Source: Branchipolynoe longqiensis (taxonomy: Eukaryota; Annelida; Polychaeta; Phyllodocida; Polynoidae). Taken from it: a stretch of DNA of 64,000 bases. The position numbers were made by a program, and so were the translations under genes. The notes beneath the pieces are model-generated. The model did not search any database, was not told the origin of the DNA, and was given only the letters and a program-made list of their open reading frames with translations. Below are positions 31,505 to 41,935 of this stretch, one piece after another. Where the stretch lies: the NCBI GenBank assembly GCA_030323885.1, contig CM059193.1, forward strand, positions 90,955,990 to 91,019,989. Reading direction: 5' to 3'. Every line of letters starts with the position of its first letter. The stretch's first letter is position 1.

Positions 31505-32690
31505 TCAATATCACCCCATCTCACCCCACTGCACCCGGACTCCCACCCCTACCCCCACCCCCACCCCCACCCCCACCATGCCAGCCCTAATCTATTTAAC
31601 TTCACACCACGCTATCCCGCTACACCCAGACGACCATCTCACCTGCCTCACCCAACTCCACTATACCTCACTCAACCCCAATTCACCCAACCACCCTCCC
31701 CACCCTCCTTCACCCCACCCTCCTTCACCCCACACTCCTTCACCCCACCCTCCTTCACCCCACCCTCCTTCACCCCACCCTCCTTCACCCCACCCTCCTT
31801 CACCCCACCCTCCTTCACCGCACCCTCCTTCACCGCACCCTCCTTCACCGCACCCTCCTTCACCGCACCCTCCTTCACCCCATCCTCCTTCACCCGACCC
31901 TCCTTCACCCCACCCTCCTTCACCACAACCCTCCTTCACACCCACCCTCCCTCACCCGACACTAGCCCCATCGACCCTTCTTCCCGCTCGCCCCCCTCCA
32001 TTCACCCTTCCCACCGCTTCCTCACCTCACCCCACGCTACCCCTCCTTCCCCCTCCCTCACCCTTTCGCCCCCCATCCTACCCCACCCGCACCTCACCCT
32101 AATCTACCCTTTCCCTCTGTACCTCAACCTACCCTTTTCCACACACCCTACCCCTGTCTCTTCAGCCCTCCACACCTGTCACTCTGTATCATACTCCTAT
32201 CGTCACCCCTCCATTCCCCCTCTACCTCTCCCTCCCCGCCCTCCACCCCTGTCATAGTCCAGTCCATTCCTCTCACAACCCATCCCTCCCCTCTCCAACC
32301 CCACCCCACCTCAGCTCCTCTCTCCCCACCCCCTCCCCTTCTCCCTCCCCGGCCATCCACCCCTCTCATAGTCCACCCCTCTCATAGTTAGTCCATTCCT
32401 CTCACAACCCATCCCTCCCATCTCCAACCCCACCCCCACCTCACCTCCTTTCCCCCACCCTCTCAATGTCTATCACATTCCTCCCAATCACCCCCCTCCC
32501 CTTCTCCCTTCCCCGCCCTCCACCCCACTCAGAGTCCAGTCCATTCCTCTCACACACCCACCCCTCCCCCACCACACCCCCCACCTCCCCTACCCTCCCA
32601 CACTCAGCTCTCAACACCACCCTCTCAGCGTCTATCACTCCCTCCCCCCCACCCCCCACCCTCTCAGTTGCCAGCACACTCCCTTCCCTG
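31505..32690. repeat. C-rich minisatellite complex with a 15-bp core
   Basis: ACCCCCACCCCC runs, then a regular CACCCTCCTTCACCC 15-mer array (31,690-31,935, ~16 copies), then looser CCCTCCACCCC sequence to 32,690. C confined to +, the mirror image of the G arrays elsewhere. Frames with SPHPP or EGGWG repeats are artefacts. Confidence 0.94.
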
Positions 32691-32865
32691 CGTCTCCATC
32701 CCCGGGACCCGGTCTCCTACGTAACCCATATGGGCCCTAATCATGGTGACCTTTGGAAGGAATAAGGTTATCAATGCCTTTAGGGCCTTGTGCCTGCTGG
32801 AGGAGGGTGTTAATGCTGGTATGATTTAAACCAGCCTGGCCTTCCTACAGAGCCTGAAGCCGATT

Positions 32866-33200
32866 CGTTGGTTGTTGGGAGTTGTACGTCCTGGCAACAT
32901 CTGAGGTCATATCAGGATGGGCACCGACTTGTGATAGTGTACACTCATAGGGAATTTATAGTGCTGCCCCACTGGGAAACCAGGCCGCCAGCACCAATAA
33001 CCCAATATCGCACTCAGTCACATTATCCTGTCACTGAGCTAACCAGTCCTTGCCATATCTTAATAATGCCAAGCACCTGTCTAGGAAGCGACATGTATCA
33101 GATTTATAAGTCATCGGTTTGACTCGACTGGAAACCAAACTCCTGATCTCCTGCACCTGAGGCCTGCGCTCTACCGATGTGGCCACCGCGATGTCAAATG
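32866..33200 (-). mobile_element. SINE family A, minus orientation
   Basis: 'GAGTTGTACGTCCTGGCAAC', 'GTCATATCAGGATGGGCACC', 'GTGCTGCCCCACTGGGAAAC', 'CTAACCAGTCCTTGCC', 'GGAAGCGACATGTATCAGAT', and an inverted head ending 'GCTCTACCGATGTGGCCACC'. Confidence 0.87.
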
Positions 33201-33780
33201 AAGCTGAAGTCACGCTCCTCCTCTGCAGTCTTTGATTGTTCATGTGGAAAACACTGGGAGGCTATGTTATATAACCTGTTGTCTGTTGGTGGTTTATGTT
33301 CTGGCAACATCTAAGGTGATAAATGTATTTTGAAACATAATTGATTGTATGTTTGTATGTGCGGTATAAAGTATTTATGCAAATATAATTCATGTATGTA
33401 ATTCTCCTGCTGCGTTATTTACTTGTTCTACTCGCTGCTAATACTCATGTAACCTCCTTTGATATGTTCTTTGGTAGTTTGGGTTACTGGAGGTTGGGGT
33501 GCAGCCTGGAGGGCGGGAGGTCTGCCTTCAAGTAGCTCGCTTAATTCCCTTCCTGCCCTCCAGGTGGTGCGCACCCCCTACCATCTGCCGATTTCGCCTC
33601 CAATTAATATTATTCTGTGTAAAAGCGATGGTTGAATGAGAATATTTATAGTATTCGCGGCACTGGGGTGGTGGCGCCAGCTGTCCCACCCAGGTAGTAC
33701 ACAGAATCAGGGTGGCCAGTAGGGGATATTCCCTTACGCACCTTTATACTCGCATAAGTTTTATACATGACATATATATA
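33201..33780. other. Spacer left of the Ngaro element
   Basis: A stray family-A tail piece ('GTTCTGGCAACATCTAAGGT') is at 33,298-33,320. An imperfect inverted pair around 'GCCTGGAGGGCGGGAG' and 'CCTGCCCTCCAGGTGG' lies at 33,503-33,565. No gene. Confidence 0.45.
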
Positions 33781-33782
33781 TA

Positions 33783-33986
33783 TATGTAGAATATAATTTA
33801 TTATATATATATAAAGGAGGCAGAGTTTCCCCCTTCTCTTCTTTAATTAATTATTTATTATTTATTTCTTATTTATTCTTCACTGTATATTCACCCCGGG
33901 CCACTCTTTACCCCGGGACTGCCATCTCATTGCCGCTTGGCTCAGTCCAGCTTTGACTGCACGCCAAGCACCACTTATTTTTAGCT
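33783..33986 (+). repeat. Ngaro left repeat A1
   Basis: Begins TATGTAGAATATAATT and ends near ACCACTTATTTTTAGCT. Matches A2 at 39,181-39,386 with a few substitutions and short indels. Includes TATA-like 'TATATATATATAAAGGAGGC', a possible promoter. Confidence 0.92.
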
Positions 33987-34104
33987 AGGATAAGACACAG
34001 TCTACTGGCTACCTGTGTTCTTACCTCCTGAATGAACTACCTGCTACTAACAAGGAGAGGAGCTTCAACCATGTCTGTGTCGTGAGCTAAGCTTTATTAT
34101 TACA

Positions 34105-34645
34105 TTCATTATCATGTGTGTCGATTTGTTGGAATCTATCGACGAAAACCAAGATGGCGGAGAGGGGCATAGCCGTCGTGGCTGTCGATGAGATACGGCT
34201 AGAGAACATGTGGGTCGATTTGTGAGGCAGCAAGCGGAAATTTATATATAAAATAATTTATAATTACGCTGGTGTGTGTGTCGATTATACTTTCGACGTA
34301 CGACAAAAATAGACATATATTTCAAGAACCAAGATGGCGGAGAGAGGCATAGCCGGCGGGAAGCGGCCATGTTTGTTGAATTTTACCTCTCCCTGAGGCT
34401 GTAATGCTAGGAACACGACAGAAAAGCAACAATATATATTTCTAGTTTTAATATGTTCGTGTGTGTCGATTTTATCCGACGCTGGATTTCTGCAATTTAT
34501 TTTATTATAGACTTTTAAGCAAGATGGTCGACGCCGGTACTGCGGCCATGTTTGTCGACTAGCTGAGACTTAGCTGAACCCTGGTTAGGCTGGTTTAAAT
34601 TACACCACTAACCAACTTATGTGTGTCGAATACGACTGAATAACC
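34105..34645 (+). promoter_or_regulatory. Ngaro 5' leader with ~180-bp repeats carrying YY1-like sites
   Basis: 'GTGTGTCGAT' recurs at about 34,116, 34,277 and 34,460, with a related GTGTGTCGAATA at 34,621. Each of the first three units carries CAAGATGGCGG (34,150-34,160 and 34,330-34,340) or CAAGATGGTCG (34,520-34,530), spaced 180 and 190 bp. CAAGATGGCGG is the classical YY1 core, also used by other retrotransposon promoters. A promoter/enhancer role is inference. Confidence 0.6.
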
Positions 34646-34907
34646 TTATTACGATGCTCATTTATAATTTATTTTAGTAATTTCGACCAATAGTCAAGTT
34701 CTTGAATTAGGAAACTAAGAAAGTGGGTCTACATTTTATACACTTTTACACTAAATCAATAAGAATTGAACATATAGGCAGCAGCATAGAACATCACTCC
34801 ATTGAATGGTTTTTGCTATGGTTCTCACATATAATTGAACCACCTAACACCTGATCTACTTCAAACATTGGTACTGCTTTACTACATAATTTACACAAGT
34901 ATTTATT

Positions 34908-35942
34908 ATGCCGAAAGATTTTTGTGATACTTGTGGCGCAGTACACGAGAAAGGAAATAAAACACAGTGTGAGGAAAAGCAGGGTACTGCGGGTCCAACA
35001 ACAAGGTCACGCTCAATCCGCCAGGTACCTGATACTGAACATAAAATGTCGGACGACCAGAACACTGGAGGGGTTGAACTCATCGCCATGTCGTCTGAGG
35101 AGCGACTTAAACAACTGGAGAAGGAAGTAAGGGCGCTCGAAGTTGAGGACGAGCTGGCTGCCTTGGAGGAGCGAAAAAGAATACTCCTATTAAAGCAAGA
35201 GAGACGCCACCAACCCAGCACAGGAGCACGACGGGATGTGGGCGAGGACGTTCAAGACGCGAGCTCAGGATACGCTTGCGACGACGGGGGAGCCGGCCAG
35301 ACGACCCGTTACGTGGACGCGACTTTCGTCGGGAAACCGGAAGACGGCTTCTGTTCTTACAGGAGGGACGTAAGCCGTTCACGATCTACCGTACGCCGAC
35401 GGAGGACTTCGAGCAGTGCATCGTCCAGCAGGAGTGCCAGTAGACGACGTAGAAGTAAGTGGAGCCTCAAGAGGTTTACTGTCGGAAAGAGAGATATTGG
35501 TAAAGTGAACTGTTATGAGTTGATAGCTGCCACGGGCCAGTGGGCACTCGGTATAAAGGAGCTGGGCATTAAAGACTTGAGGGCCTTGCTGGAGCACATT
35601 GTGTTTCTGACCCATAGGGCGCGCACAAATGAATATCTTGACTCGGCTCACACTGACTATGATCGGTCAATCAGAACACTGGCCGAGGAGATAGGGTTTG
35701 CTGCTTTCTCTAGCGCCAACAGGGGCTCGAGTGTGCTATTTTATTCTTCGCTCAATGTAAGATCAAGGAAGTCCGGAACGACAGGCTACGCCACCAGAAA
35801 GCCGGGTAGTCAAACTAAGAGGCCTTGCTACGCGTGGAATGGCGAGCAGGGCTGCACACGAGGCGAGGCTGAATGTAGATTCGGCCATGTCTGCTCAAAG
35901 TGCAACGGAAAAGGCCACAAGCGTCCAGCATGCAGGGAGTGA
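34908..35942 (+). CDS. Gag-like zinc-knuckle protein of the Ngaro element
   Basis: 344 codons from an ATG. An N-terminal FCDTCGAVH-type Cys pair is followed by a charged coiled-coil-like stretch rich in Glu/Lys/Leu (about residues 60-105), an Arg/Ser-rich segment (about 160-187, RRRRTSSSASSSR), a folded domain (about 190-290) and a C-terminal zinc region: CYAWN, a Cys-rich piece, then C-x2-C-x4-H-x4-C (CSKCNGKGHKRPAC). The C-terminus resembles in plan the CYLWN cluster of the DIRS Gag in this window. The role, RNA binding and particle assembly, comes from family. It is uninterrupted, unlike the downstream frames. Leader repeats lie 260 bp upstream. Confidence 0.88.
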   Translation: MPKDFCDTCGAVHEKGNKTQCEEKQGTAGPTTRSRSIRQVPDTEHKMSDDQNTGGVELIAMSSEERLKQLEKEVRALEVEDELAALEERKRILLLKQERRHQPSTGARRDVGEDVQDASSGYACDDGGAGQTTRYVDATFVGKPEDGFCSYRRDVSRSRSTVRRRRTSSSASSSRSASRRRRSKWSLKRFTVGKRDIGKVNCYELIAATGQWALGIKELGIKDLRALLEHIVFLTHRARTNEYLDSAHTDYDRSIRTLAEEIGFAAFSSANRGSSVLFYSSLNVRSRKSGTTGYATRKPGSQTKRPCYAWNGEQGCTRGEAECRFGHVCSKCNGKGHKRPACRE

Positions 35943-36023
35943 CGGTGGGCGCACTCTCAGGAGCCCAGCCAGGGGCTAGAGGTCTTTGCAGGTGACCAGG
36001 GTTACAGGGCGATTGGTTTAAAA

Positions 36024-36519
36024 CCGCACCTGTGATGTCGACATTGAGAAAGGGGTCTTTGGAGGTGACCGGCTCGACAATCGGGATAATAGGGTCTTTG
36101 TAGATGACCGTGAGGACTGTGCTGATATAGGGGTCTTTGTAGGTGACCGCATGTGCTGTGTGGAGAATAGGACTCCTACAGATGAACTTCATAATGTGGA
36201 CGAGGGGGTCTTTGCAGGTGACTACGTTACACACAAGATGGGGGCTGATATGGAGGACGCCCCACCACGAAGCCCCGAGCCTGTGATAGATCCCAACCAA
36301 TTATCTGACAGTCAAGGATTACAAGTACCTGAATGCATACAGGACTGGATGCAAGTGAGAGACTGTGAGGGTTGTCTGGAAGTGACTATCAGTGAATTCG
36401 AGGGCTCCTCGCCTGTCGTGTTCTATGTAACAAATGACTGTGATAGGGGTGTTTGTTCTTGTGTATACCGCCTTGAGGGTGTTGTTTGTCAATTGAAGCC
36501 TTGTCGGTTTTTTCGCTGA
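36024..36519 (+). CDS. Acidic repeat frame between gag and RT of the Ngaro element
   Basis: The frame is open from about 36,024, with the first ATG at 36,151 (122 codons from there). It is acidic and carries a recurring motif of the type VF-x2-DR (GVFGGDR, RVFVDDR, GVFVGDR, GVFAGDY) encoded by GGGTCTTTG-AGGTGAC repeats at about 36,048, 36,090, 36,130 and 36,207; a fifth copy lies upstream at 35,976 in another frame. The C-terminal part (SPVVFYVTNDCDRGVC) is unlike anything I recognise. It ends at UUU UUU CGC UGA. One base on, the +1 frame continues directly into the RT N-terminal region, so this is probably the N-terminus of the pol polyprotein, separated by a frameshift. Function unknown. 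Confidence 0.6.
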
Positions 36520-38150
36520 ACTGTTTCTCAGGGGCGGCATTGATCCTGAAGCCTATTATATATTACGAGGGATAGTCTTCGGTTTTCAGGTGATAAATAC
36601 TGAATTTGACAACAGCTACGAAAACAACAATAGTAAACGCTTGTTGGCATGGGAGCGGGACCTTATCGAAGCGAAATTGGCTGTCGAATTAGACCAGGAT
36701 GTCATTTCTTGTGTTGACTACAAACCACAATGTGTCCACCTCCATGTTTGTCGTCCCAAAGGAGGGTGGGGGGGGTCGGCTGGTTATCGACTGTAGTAAG
36801 CCCCGTGATAGGTCGGTCAATTCGGCCACTAGTGAGGTCGCCCATACGTTTAAATACCTAAGTGTCGATAATGTAATCGACAATCTTGAGCGAGGGGACC
36901 ACCTATCTTCTATTGACATAAAGGATGCCTACAGGGCCGTCCAGATAAACCCTAGGGACCGCATAAGGCAGGGTCTGAAGTGGAAATTTAGGGACGATGA
37001 CAGAGTCAGATATATGGTCGACAATCGCCTATCAATGGGTCTTGCCTCAAGCCCCTTTATATTTACAAAAATATCTAATTTTATTGTAAGATGTGCAAAG
37101 AGGGAAGGCATAAAACGGGTCATCAATTACCTCGATGACTTCTGTATTATCGGTGATTCATGGGATCACAATGCTATTGACCAATCAAAACTAATTGCAA
37201 TAATACGTAGGCTGGGTTTCTCACTAAGCTTTCGAAAGTTGCTCTCCCCGACTCAGAAAATGCGCTTTCTTGGGATCGACATTGATACTATAAAATTAGA
37301 ATTAACTCTCCCCGCTGATAAGCTGATTAAATTATACCGAGTTTTGGCTCAATTCCGGGGTCGGAGGAAAGCAAAACGGAAGGATCTTGAGAGACTGGGG
37401 GGTCTGCTTGCACATTGTGCCAAGGTGATCCGGGGAGCCCGTACCTTCTGCCGTGGGATCTATGATCTCATTGCCTCCATCAGGGAGCCTTATCACTACA
37501 CCAGGTTGGGTGTGGGCTTCCGCCAGGACATTGAATGGTGGGAACGCTTTGCCGCACGTTTTAACGGTAAGGCTGCCATGCTAGGAAAATTTACGCGGGT
37601 CTGCTCAGTTTATAGCGATGCCTCAGGCTGGGGTATGGGTGCTACCCATGGGGCCGATTGGTTAGTCGGCTGTTATAAGGGAGAGGATGATATAGCGCTT
37701 GGTGACTATGCTGGGCACCATCACGTCTCACCCGAGGAGGGGTTGGACTCTGCTCATATTAACGTAAAAGAAATGGCGGCCGCATTTGAGGCAGCCACAC
37801 GCTGGGCGCATGGTTGGGGGGGGCCTCGATAGTGTTCATGACTGACAGCGCTGTGGTCCAGGCTGCGCTGAACATGGGCCGCTCCCGCTAACGGGAGATC
37901 ATGGGTTATCTCCGAAAGTTTTTCTGGATGGCGATCGAACAAAACTTTATATTCATTTCTTCCTATATTCATACTTCGAGAAATATCACTTGTGATGCAT
38001 TGAGCAGGCTGGGCGATGTTGGAAGTGCTGCTAGGATAGCCGCTGTTGATAAAGCATGGCTCATGTGTTGTAGAAAGATTTTTGAGGCCCCCTTTTCTTT
38101 TCATTCCAGGGCGGGAAGCACTGGCAAGGGAGCAGCAGCTATATGAGAGC
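36515..38150 (+). pseudogene. Reverse transcriptase / RNase H of the Ngaro element, frameshifted
   Basis: RT: the N-terminal part (AYYILRGIVFGFQ, WERDLIEAKLAVE) is in one frame to about 36,735; the body (36,699-37,832) is in the next frame with SIDIKDAYRAVQ (motif A), LSMGLASSPFIFTK (motif B) and INYLDDF (catalytic). RNase H begins with YSDASGWGMGA and NVKEM, then shifts frame at the G8 run near 37,815-37,822. It continues with FMTDSAVVQ and, after an in-frame TAA at about 37,891, NITCDALSRL. The catalytic residues are thus all encoded, but over three frames with one stop. The enzyme would copy Ngaro RNA. This copy looks recently inactivated, unless some shifts are programmed. Confidence 0.88.
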
Positions 38151-39052
38151 CGGTTTTATTCCGCCAATTCCTGGTCTTCAAGGACGGCTCAAAGTAAGCG
38201 TTATTTGACGTTTGTCGATCAGTTCGGGGAAAACAGGGCTCCTTTTCCCTGCACCTCGAAGTGGGTCGCTCTTTATGCGACCTGGCTTGATCTATATTGA
38301 ACTATTTGTCAGGTCTAAATTTTTACTTAAAACAGAATGGTTGCCAAAGTATCCTCTATGCCGATTACTATGTATCTGCAACTTTGAAGGGCATAAGACG
38401 TGAGAAGGGTGATGCACCAAAGGCTGCACCCCCCCTCTTACCACATATGTTGGTTAAAATTGTTGGTGGTTTGACCCTGAACTCTGGCCATACCGCCTGG
38501 CGCGCTGCGATCTTGCTGTCCTTCCGCGCATTACTCAGGAAGAGCCAGGTCACGGACTCAGACGCCTCCCTTAGACGTTCAGATTTTACATTTTTTGATT
38601 GGGGTATGATAATTCGAGTAAGGCACTCAAAGACTATCCAATTTACTGAGCGTGTGCTAGAGATACCAGTCGCCAAATGCGTTAACCGGGCACTTTGTGC
38701 AGTATTTTGGACCAAAAAACATTTTGACGAGATACCTGCTACTCAGGAGGAAATAGCGTTCAGGCTTCCGGCAGAGTCGGGCTCAAACCCCATGTCTTAT
38801 CGCTTGTATCAATCTATGTTGAGACTTTTTGCCAGTAGGGCGGGTCTGGCTGAGTGCCACTTTACCTCTCACTCCCTGCGCCGGGGCGGCACAACTTATC
38901 TTGCCATGTGCGGGGCTACGATCGAGGAGATAAAGTTGAGAGGGGACTGGGCCAGTGAGACGGTCTATGCTTACTTAAAGACGCCACTGCAGGTGCGCAT
39001 CGTCAATGACCTGAGGGTGGCCTCCTCCCTGGCCCAGTCGAAGCTTGAGTAG
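38131..39052 (+). pseudogene. Tyrosine recombinase of the Ngaro element, split by a frameshift
   Basis: The N-terminal SAM-like part (QSKRYLTFVDQF, TSKWVALYATWL) is in one frame to about 38,290. The C-terminal catalytic part, 251 codons at 38,297-39,052, is in another (YLSGLNFYLKQNG onward). It has all expected residues: Arg in FRALLRKS, Lys in RVRHSKTIQF, HSLRRGG (HxxR), Trp in LRGDWASE and the Tyr nucleophile in TVYAYLKTP. The enzyme would insert the circular DNA copy. The catalytic domain itself is uninterrupted; only the N-terminal join is broken. The stop is 28 bp before repeat B1. Confidence 0.9.
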
Positions 39053-39079
39053 TTTTGGGTGGGGGCCTTTGGCCCGTTT

Positions 39080-39180
39080 GGCTGTTATTTTGCCCGGCCA
39101 AGGGACCTTCAAGCAAAAATAAAAGTAGGTTCCCCACCACTACTCATTGTTATCTCTCTTTCCTTACCGTAGCCTAAATT
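39080..39180 (+). repeat. Ngaro repeat B1
   Basis: 101 bp from GGCTGTTATTTTGCC to AGCCTAAATT, followed without a gap by A2. Contains AATAAAAG, a possible poly(A) signal for the recombinase transcript. Confidence 0.93.
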
Positions 39181-39386
39181 TATGTAGAATATAATTTATT
39201 ATATATATATAAAGGAGGCGGAGTTTCCCCTTTCTCTTCTTTAATTAATTATTTATTATTTAATTTATTATTTATTCTTCACTGTATATTCACCCCGGGC
39301 TACTCTTTTGCCCCGGGACTGCCATCTCATTGCCACTTGGCTCAGTCCAGCTTTGACTGCACGCCGAGCACCACTTATTTTGAGCT
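39181..39386 (+). repeat. Ngaro repeat A2
   Basis: Near-identical to A1 (33,783-33,986). Starts TATGTAGAATATAATT directly after B1. Confidence 0.93.
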
Positions 39387-39394
39387 TTAGGTAG

Positions 39395-39495
39395 GGCTGT
39401 TATTTTGCCCGGCCAAGGGACCTTCAAGCAAAAATAAAAGAAGGTTCCCCACCACTACTCATTGTTATCTCTCTTTCCTTACCGTAGCCTAAATT
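39395..39495 (+). repeat. Ngaro right repeat B2
   Basis: 101 bp, one or two differences from B1. Followed by (TA)n, the insertion site. Confidence 0.93.
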
Positions 39496-39539
39496 TATAT
39501 ATATATATATATATATATATGTACATATGTAATAGTCCG

Positions 39540-39880
39540 TAGGGAGCGGGAAGTAGTTCAGGCGGTAGAGTGCCCACCTGTGAAGGTGCGGGTCATCCGA
39601 TCGATCCTGCTCAGTGAACCCATTTGCGGTGTGGGTTATTTTCCGTTCCAACCAGTGGTCCACAACTGGTTCATTGAAGGCCATGGTATGCGCTGTCCTG
39701 TCTGTGGGAGAGTGCAGATAAAAGACCCCATGGTGCTTATCGGAAAAAGTAGCCTATGTGGTGGCAGCAGGTTTCCTCCAAAGAAATATGTCAGACTGAC
39801 CATACTTTTGACGTCCAATAGCCGATGATAACAATCAATGTGCTCTAGAGGCATCGTTAAATAAAACAAACCTTACTTTC
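39540..39880 (+). mobile_element. SINE family C, plus orientation
   Basis: tRNA-like head 'AAGTAGTTCAGGCGGTAGAG' (box A) and 'GGTCATCCGATCGATCC' (weak box B). Body 'GTTCCAACCAGTGGTCCACA', 'AAAGACCCCATGGTGCTTAT', 'GTTTCCTCCAAAGAAATATG', ending 'GTGCTCTAGAGGCATCGTTA' then AAATAAAACAAACC. Lies 45 bp after the Ngaro element. Confidence 0.87.
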
Positions 39881-39889
39881 TTGTAGTTG

Positions 39890-40250
39890 TCCATATATAA
39901 GTCTTGCCACCATGCGGTGTCGGAAGGGAGAATGCTGAGTGTTGTTATCTGTATCTGGCAACAGGTAGCATCACGCTAACCAGAAGTGGTCCCTGGGCAG
40001 ACCGTCCCCTTCTCTGACTGGCTAGTGGCCACCCCCCACCATAAGAGGTTACCATTGACCTGATCGGTCAGGGGGCAGGTCACTTAGTTCTGTGACATCA
40101 CATAGAGCTGGGGACCAGAACGAATAAATGATGAAGCAAACATTTCCTCTACGCTGCCTTGTTCTTCACATGCATTCGATACAGACCAGGGGGGGGGGAT
40201 CGGTGTTGCGGTTTGCCAGGGACACCGGTTTGCAAGGGACACATCGCTTC
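39890..40250. other. Spacer, nothing recognised
   Basis: Ordinary composition with a G run at 40,190-40,200. No supported feature. Confidence 0.4.
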
Positions 40251-40254
40251 TGCA

Positions 40255-40730
40255 CATGCGTCAAAATCAAACAGCATCATCACTAACCTTATAAATTTAA
40301 TATAATGTTTTTGGCAAAGATGTTTTCTATATGTGTACCAAACGATTTGTTTCTAGATGGTGTACTTTGAGAGATATTTGACTTCTTCTGTATTTTCTGT
40401 ATGAACATTGCTCACGACCATTGACAATGCCTTGAGTTTGATGGTACACGCAGTGCAAAAGGTTAGTTTTATTCAAAATTAATAGAAATCAAGAACCCCA
40501 ACCTTATAAATTTAATATAATTTTTATGGTAAAGATGTTTTCTATATGTGTACCAAGCGATTTGTTTCTAGATGGTGTAATTTGAGAGATATTTGACTTC
40601 TTCTGTATGAAGATTTGCTCACAGCCGTTAACAATGCATTTGAATGGAAGTGTCCCTGGCAAACTGGTGTCCCTCGGAATCCGCATCACCGGCCATACAT
40701 TCCCACCACACCCTATAACCAATTTTTGTT
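40255..40730 (-). repeat. 216-bp satellite family, two copies in minus orientation
   Basis: 'ACCTTATAAATTTAATATAA' recurs at about 40,287 and 40,502, followed by 'TTTGAGAGATATTTGACTTC' and the reverse of 'CATTGTCAATGG'. Same family as 41.9-42.66 kb in opposite orientation. Confidence 0.87.
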
Positions 40731-40859
40731 CATAAATAAAAGGAGGAATGAAGGTCCTATGACTAATCGCTTGCCATAACTCTTATAGACCTGCTGCCAC
40801 TGCTGTCCATCGGAAGGGATGCAGTCACGTGACCAATCACGTCACCAGTAAGACGCGCC

Positions 40860-41715
40860 GATGAGTCGGCTGGGAGTAGGGAGTGGGGGTTGCGAGTAGG
40901 GTGGGGATGGGGATGGGGGGGGGGTTCTTCAGGGAAGGGTCGGAGGGAGGATACGAGGGAGACCCCGGCCGAGAGGGGCCATGGCGGAGGGCGACCCTTA
41001 TCTCATAGTCATCTCATGTAGGCCCTATTAATGGTGGCTATAAAGTCGGAGGGAGATGGACGGTGTGTGGTGGTGGGTGGGGGAGGGTGGTGGGTGGGGG
41101 TGGTGCGCGCGGTAGTACTGGTGGTGGAGGGTGGAGGGTGGGAAGTTAAGGGTGGAGGGATGGAGGGTGATGGAGGGTGGAAGGTTTGAAGTGCAAGGTG
41201 GAGGGGTGGAGGCAGGTGGGTGGTGGGTGGGATGTGGAGGATGTGGTGGTGGGGTGGTGGTGGTGTGGTGGGTGGTGGATGGGGGTTGCGGTGGTGTGTG
41301 GTGTGTGGGAGGTAGAGGGACGTGGTTTGTTTGTTGTTGTTTTACGTCCTAGCAACATCCAAGGTCATATCAGGACGGATATCAGGAGGGTGGTGGGGTG
41401 GGGATGGAGGGTCGGGGTGGGAAGGGTCAGGTTGGAGGATGGAGGGCTGAGGTGAAGGCTGGAGGATGGTGGATGTAGGGTGGAGGTTGGGTGTGGAGGG
41501 TGGGAGTGGGAAGGGTCAGGTTGGAGGATGGAGGGCTGAGGTGAAGGCTGGAGGATGGTGGATGTAGGGTGGAGGTTGGGTGTGGAGGGTGAAAGTGGAG
41601 GGTGGTGGAGGGTGGGAGGGAGATGGGTGGAGGGTAGAGAGTACGAGGGCGGGAGGGTGGTGGGGTGGGGGTTGGGGGGAGGGTGAAGAATAGTACGTGA
41701 AGGTGAGGTGGCACT
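40860..41715. repeat. G-rich minisatellite with an ~89-bp tandem duplication
   Basis: GGTGGAGGGTGGA-type units. 'GAAGGGTCAGGTTGGAGGAT' occurs at 41,421 and 41,510, marking an ~89-bp duplicated unit. A short CpG-containing island is at 40,950-41,000. Frames over it are artefacts. Confidence 0.9.
41322..41396 (-). mobile_element. SINE family A tail fragment, minus orientation
   Basis: 'GTTTGTTGTTGTTTTACGTC', 'AACATCCAAGGTCATATCAG': only the 3' tail of the family, embedded in G-rich minisatellite. Confidence 0.75.
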
Positions 41716-41935
41716 GGGAGTGGAACCCATTGTATAGTTTATGCATAATTATGTAGCTGTGTATGCATATATATATATATATATCTTATAATTGTTATAT
41801 ACATCTCTACATACGCTTTATTTTTATCTTCAAGTTCTGCTTAACCCTAGACCTATTTCATGTGAGGTCAGGATAGGTATTTAGGTCGGTGTGTGTGCAG
41901 CTTGGCTGCAGGACAACACAGGGTCACACTGCAAA

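Larger units (their letters stand above)
33783..39495 (+). mobile_element. Ngaro-type tyrosine-recombinase retrotransposon with both termini (5.7 kb)
   Basis: It shows the split direct repeat structure of Ngaro elements: A1 (33,783-33,986) at the left; B1 (39,080-39,180), A2 (39,181-39,386) and B2 (39,395-39,495) in a row at the right. A1/A2 are ~95% alike and B1/B2 differ by about one base. Between them lie gag, an acidic repeat frame, RT/RNase H and a recombinase on +. It sits in (TA)n, and no target duplication is expected. The ends are fresh, but the coding part carries several frameshifts and a stop. Confidence 0.93.

Noticed and set aside
31431..32102. 223-codon frame with SPHPP repeats and its EGGWG complement
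   Set aside because: Translation of a 15-bp C-rich array. No domain.
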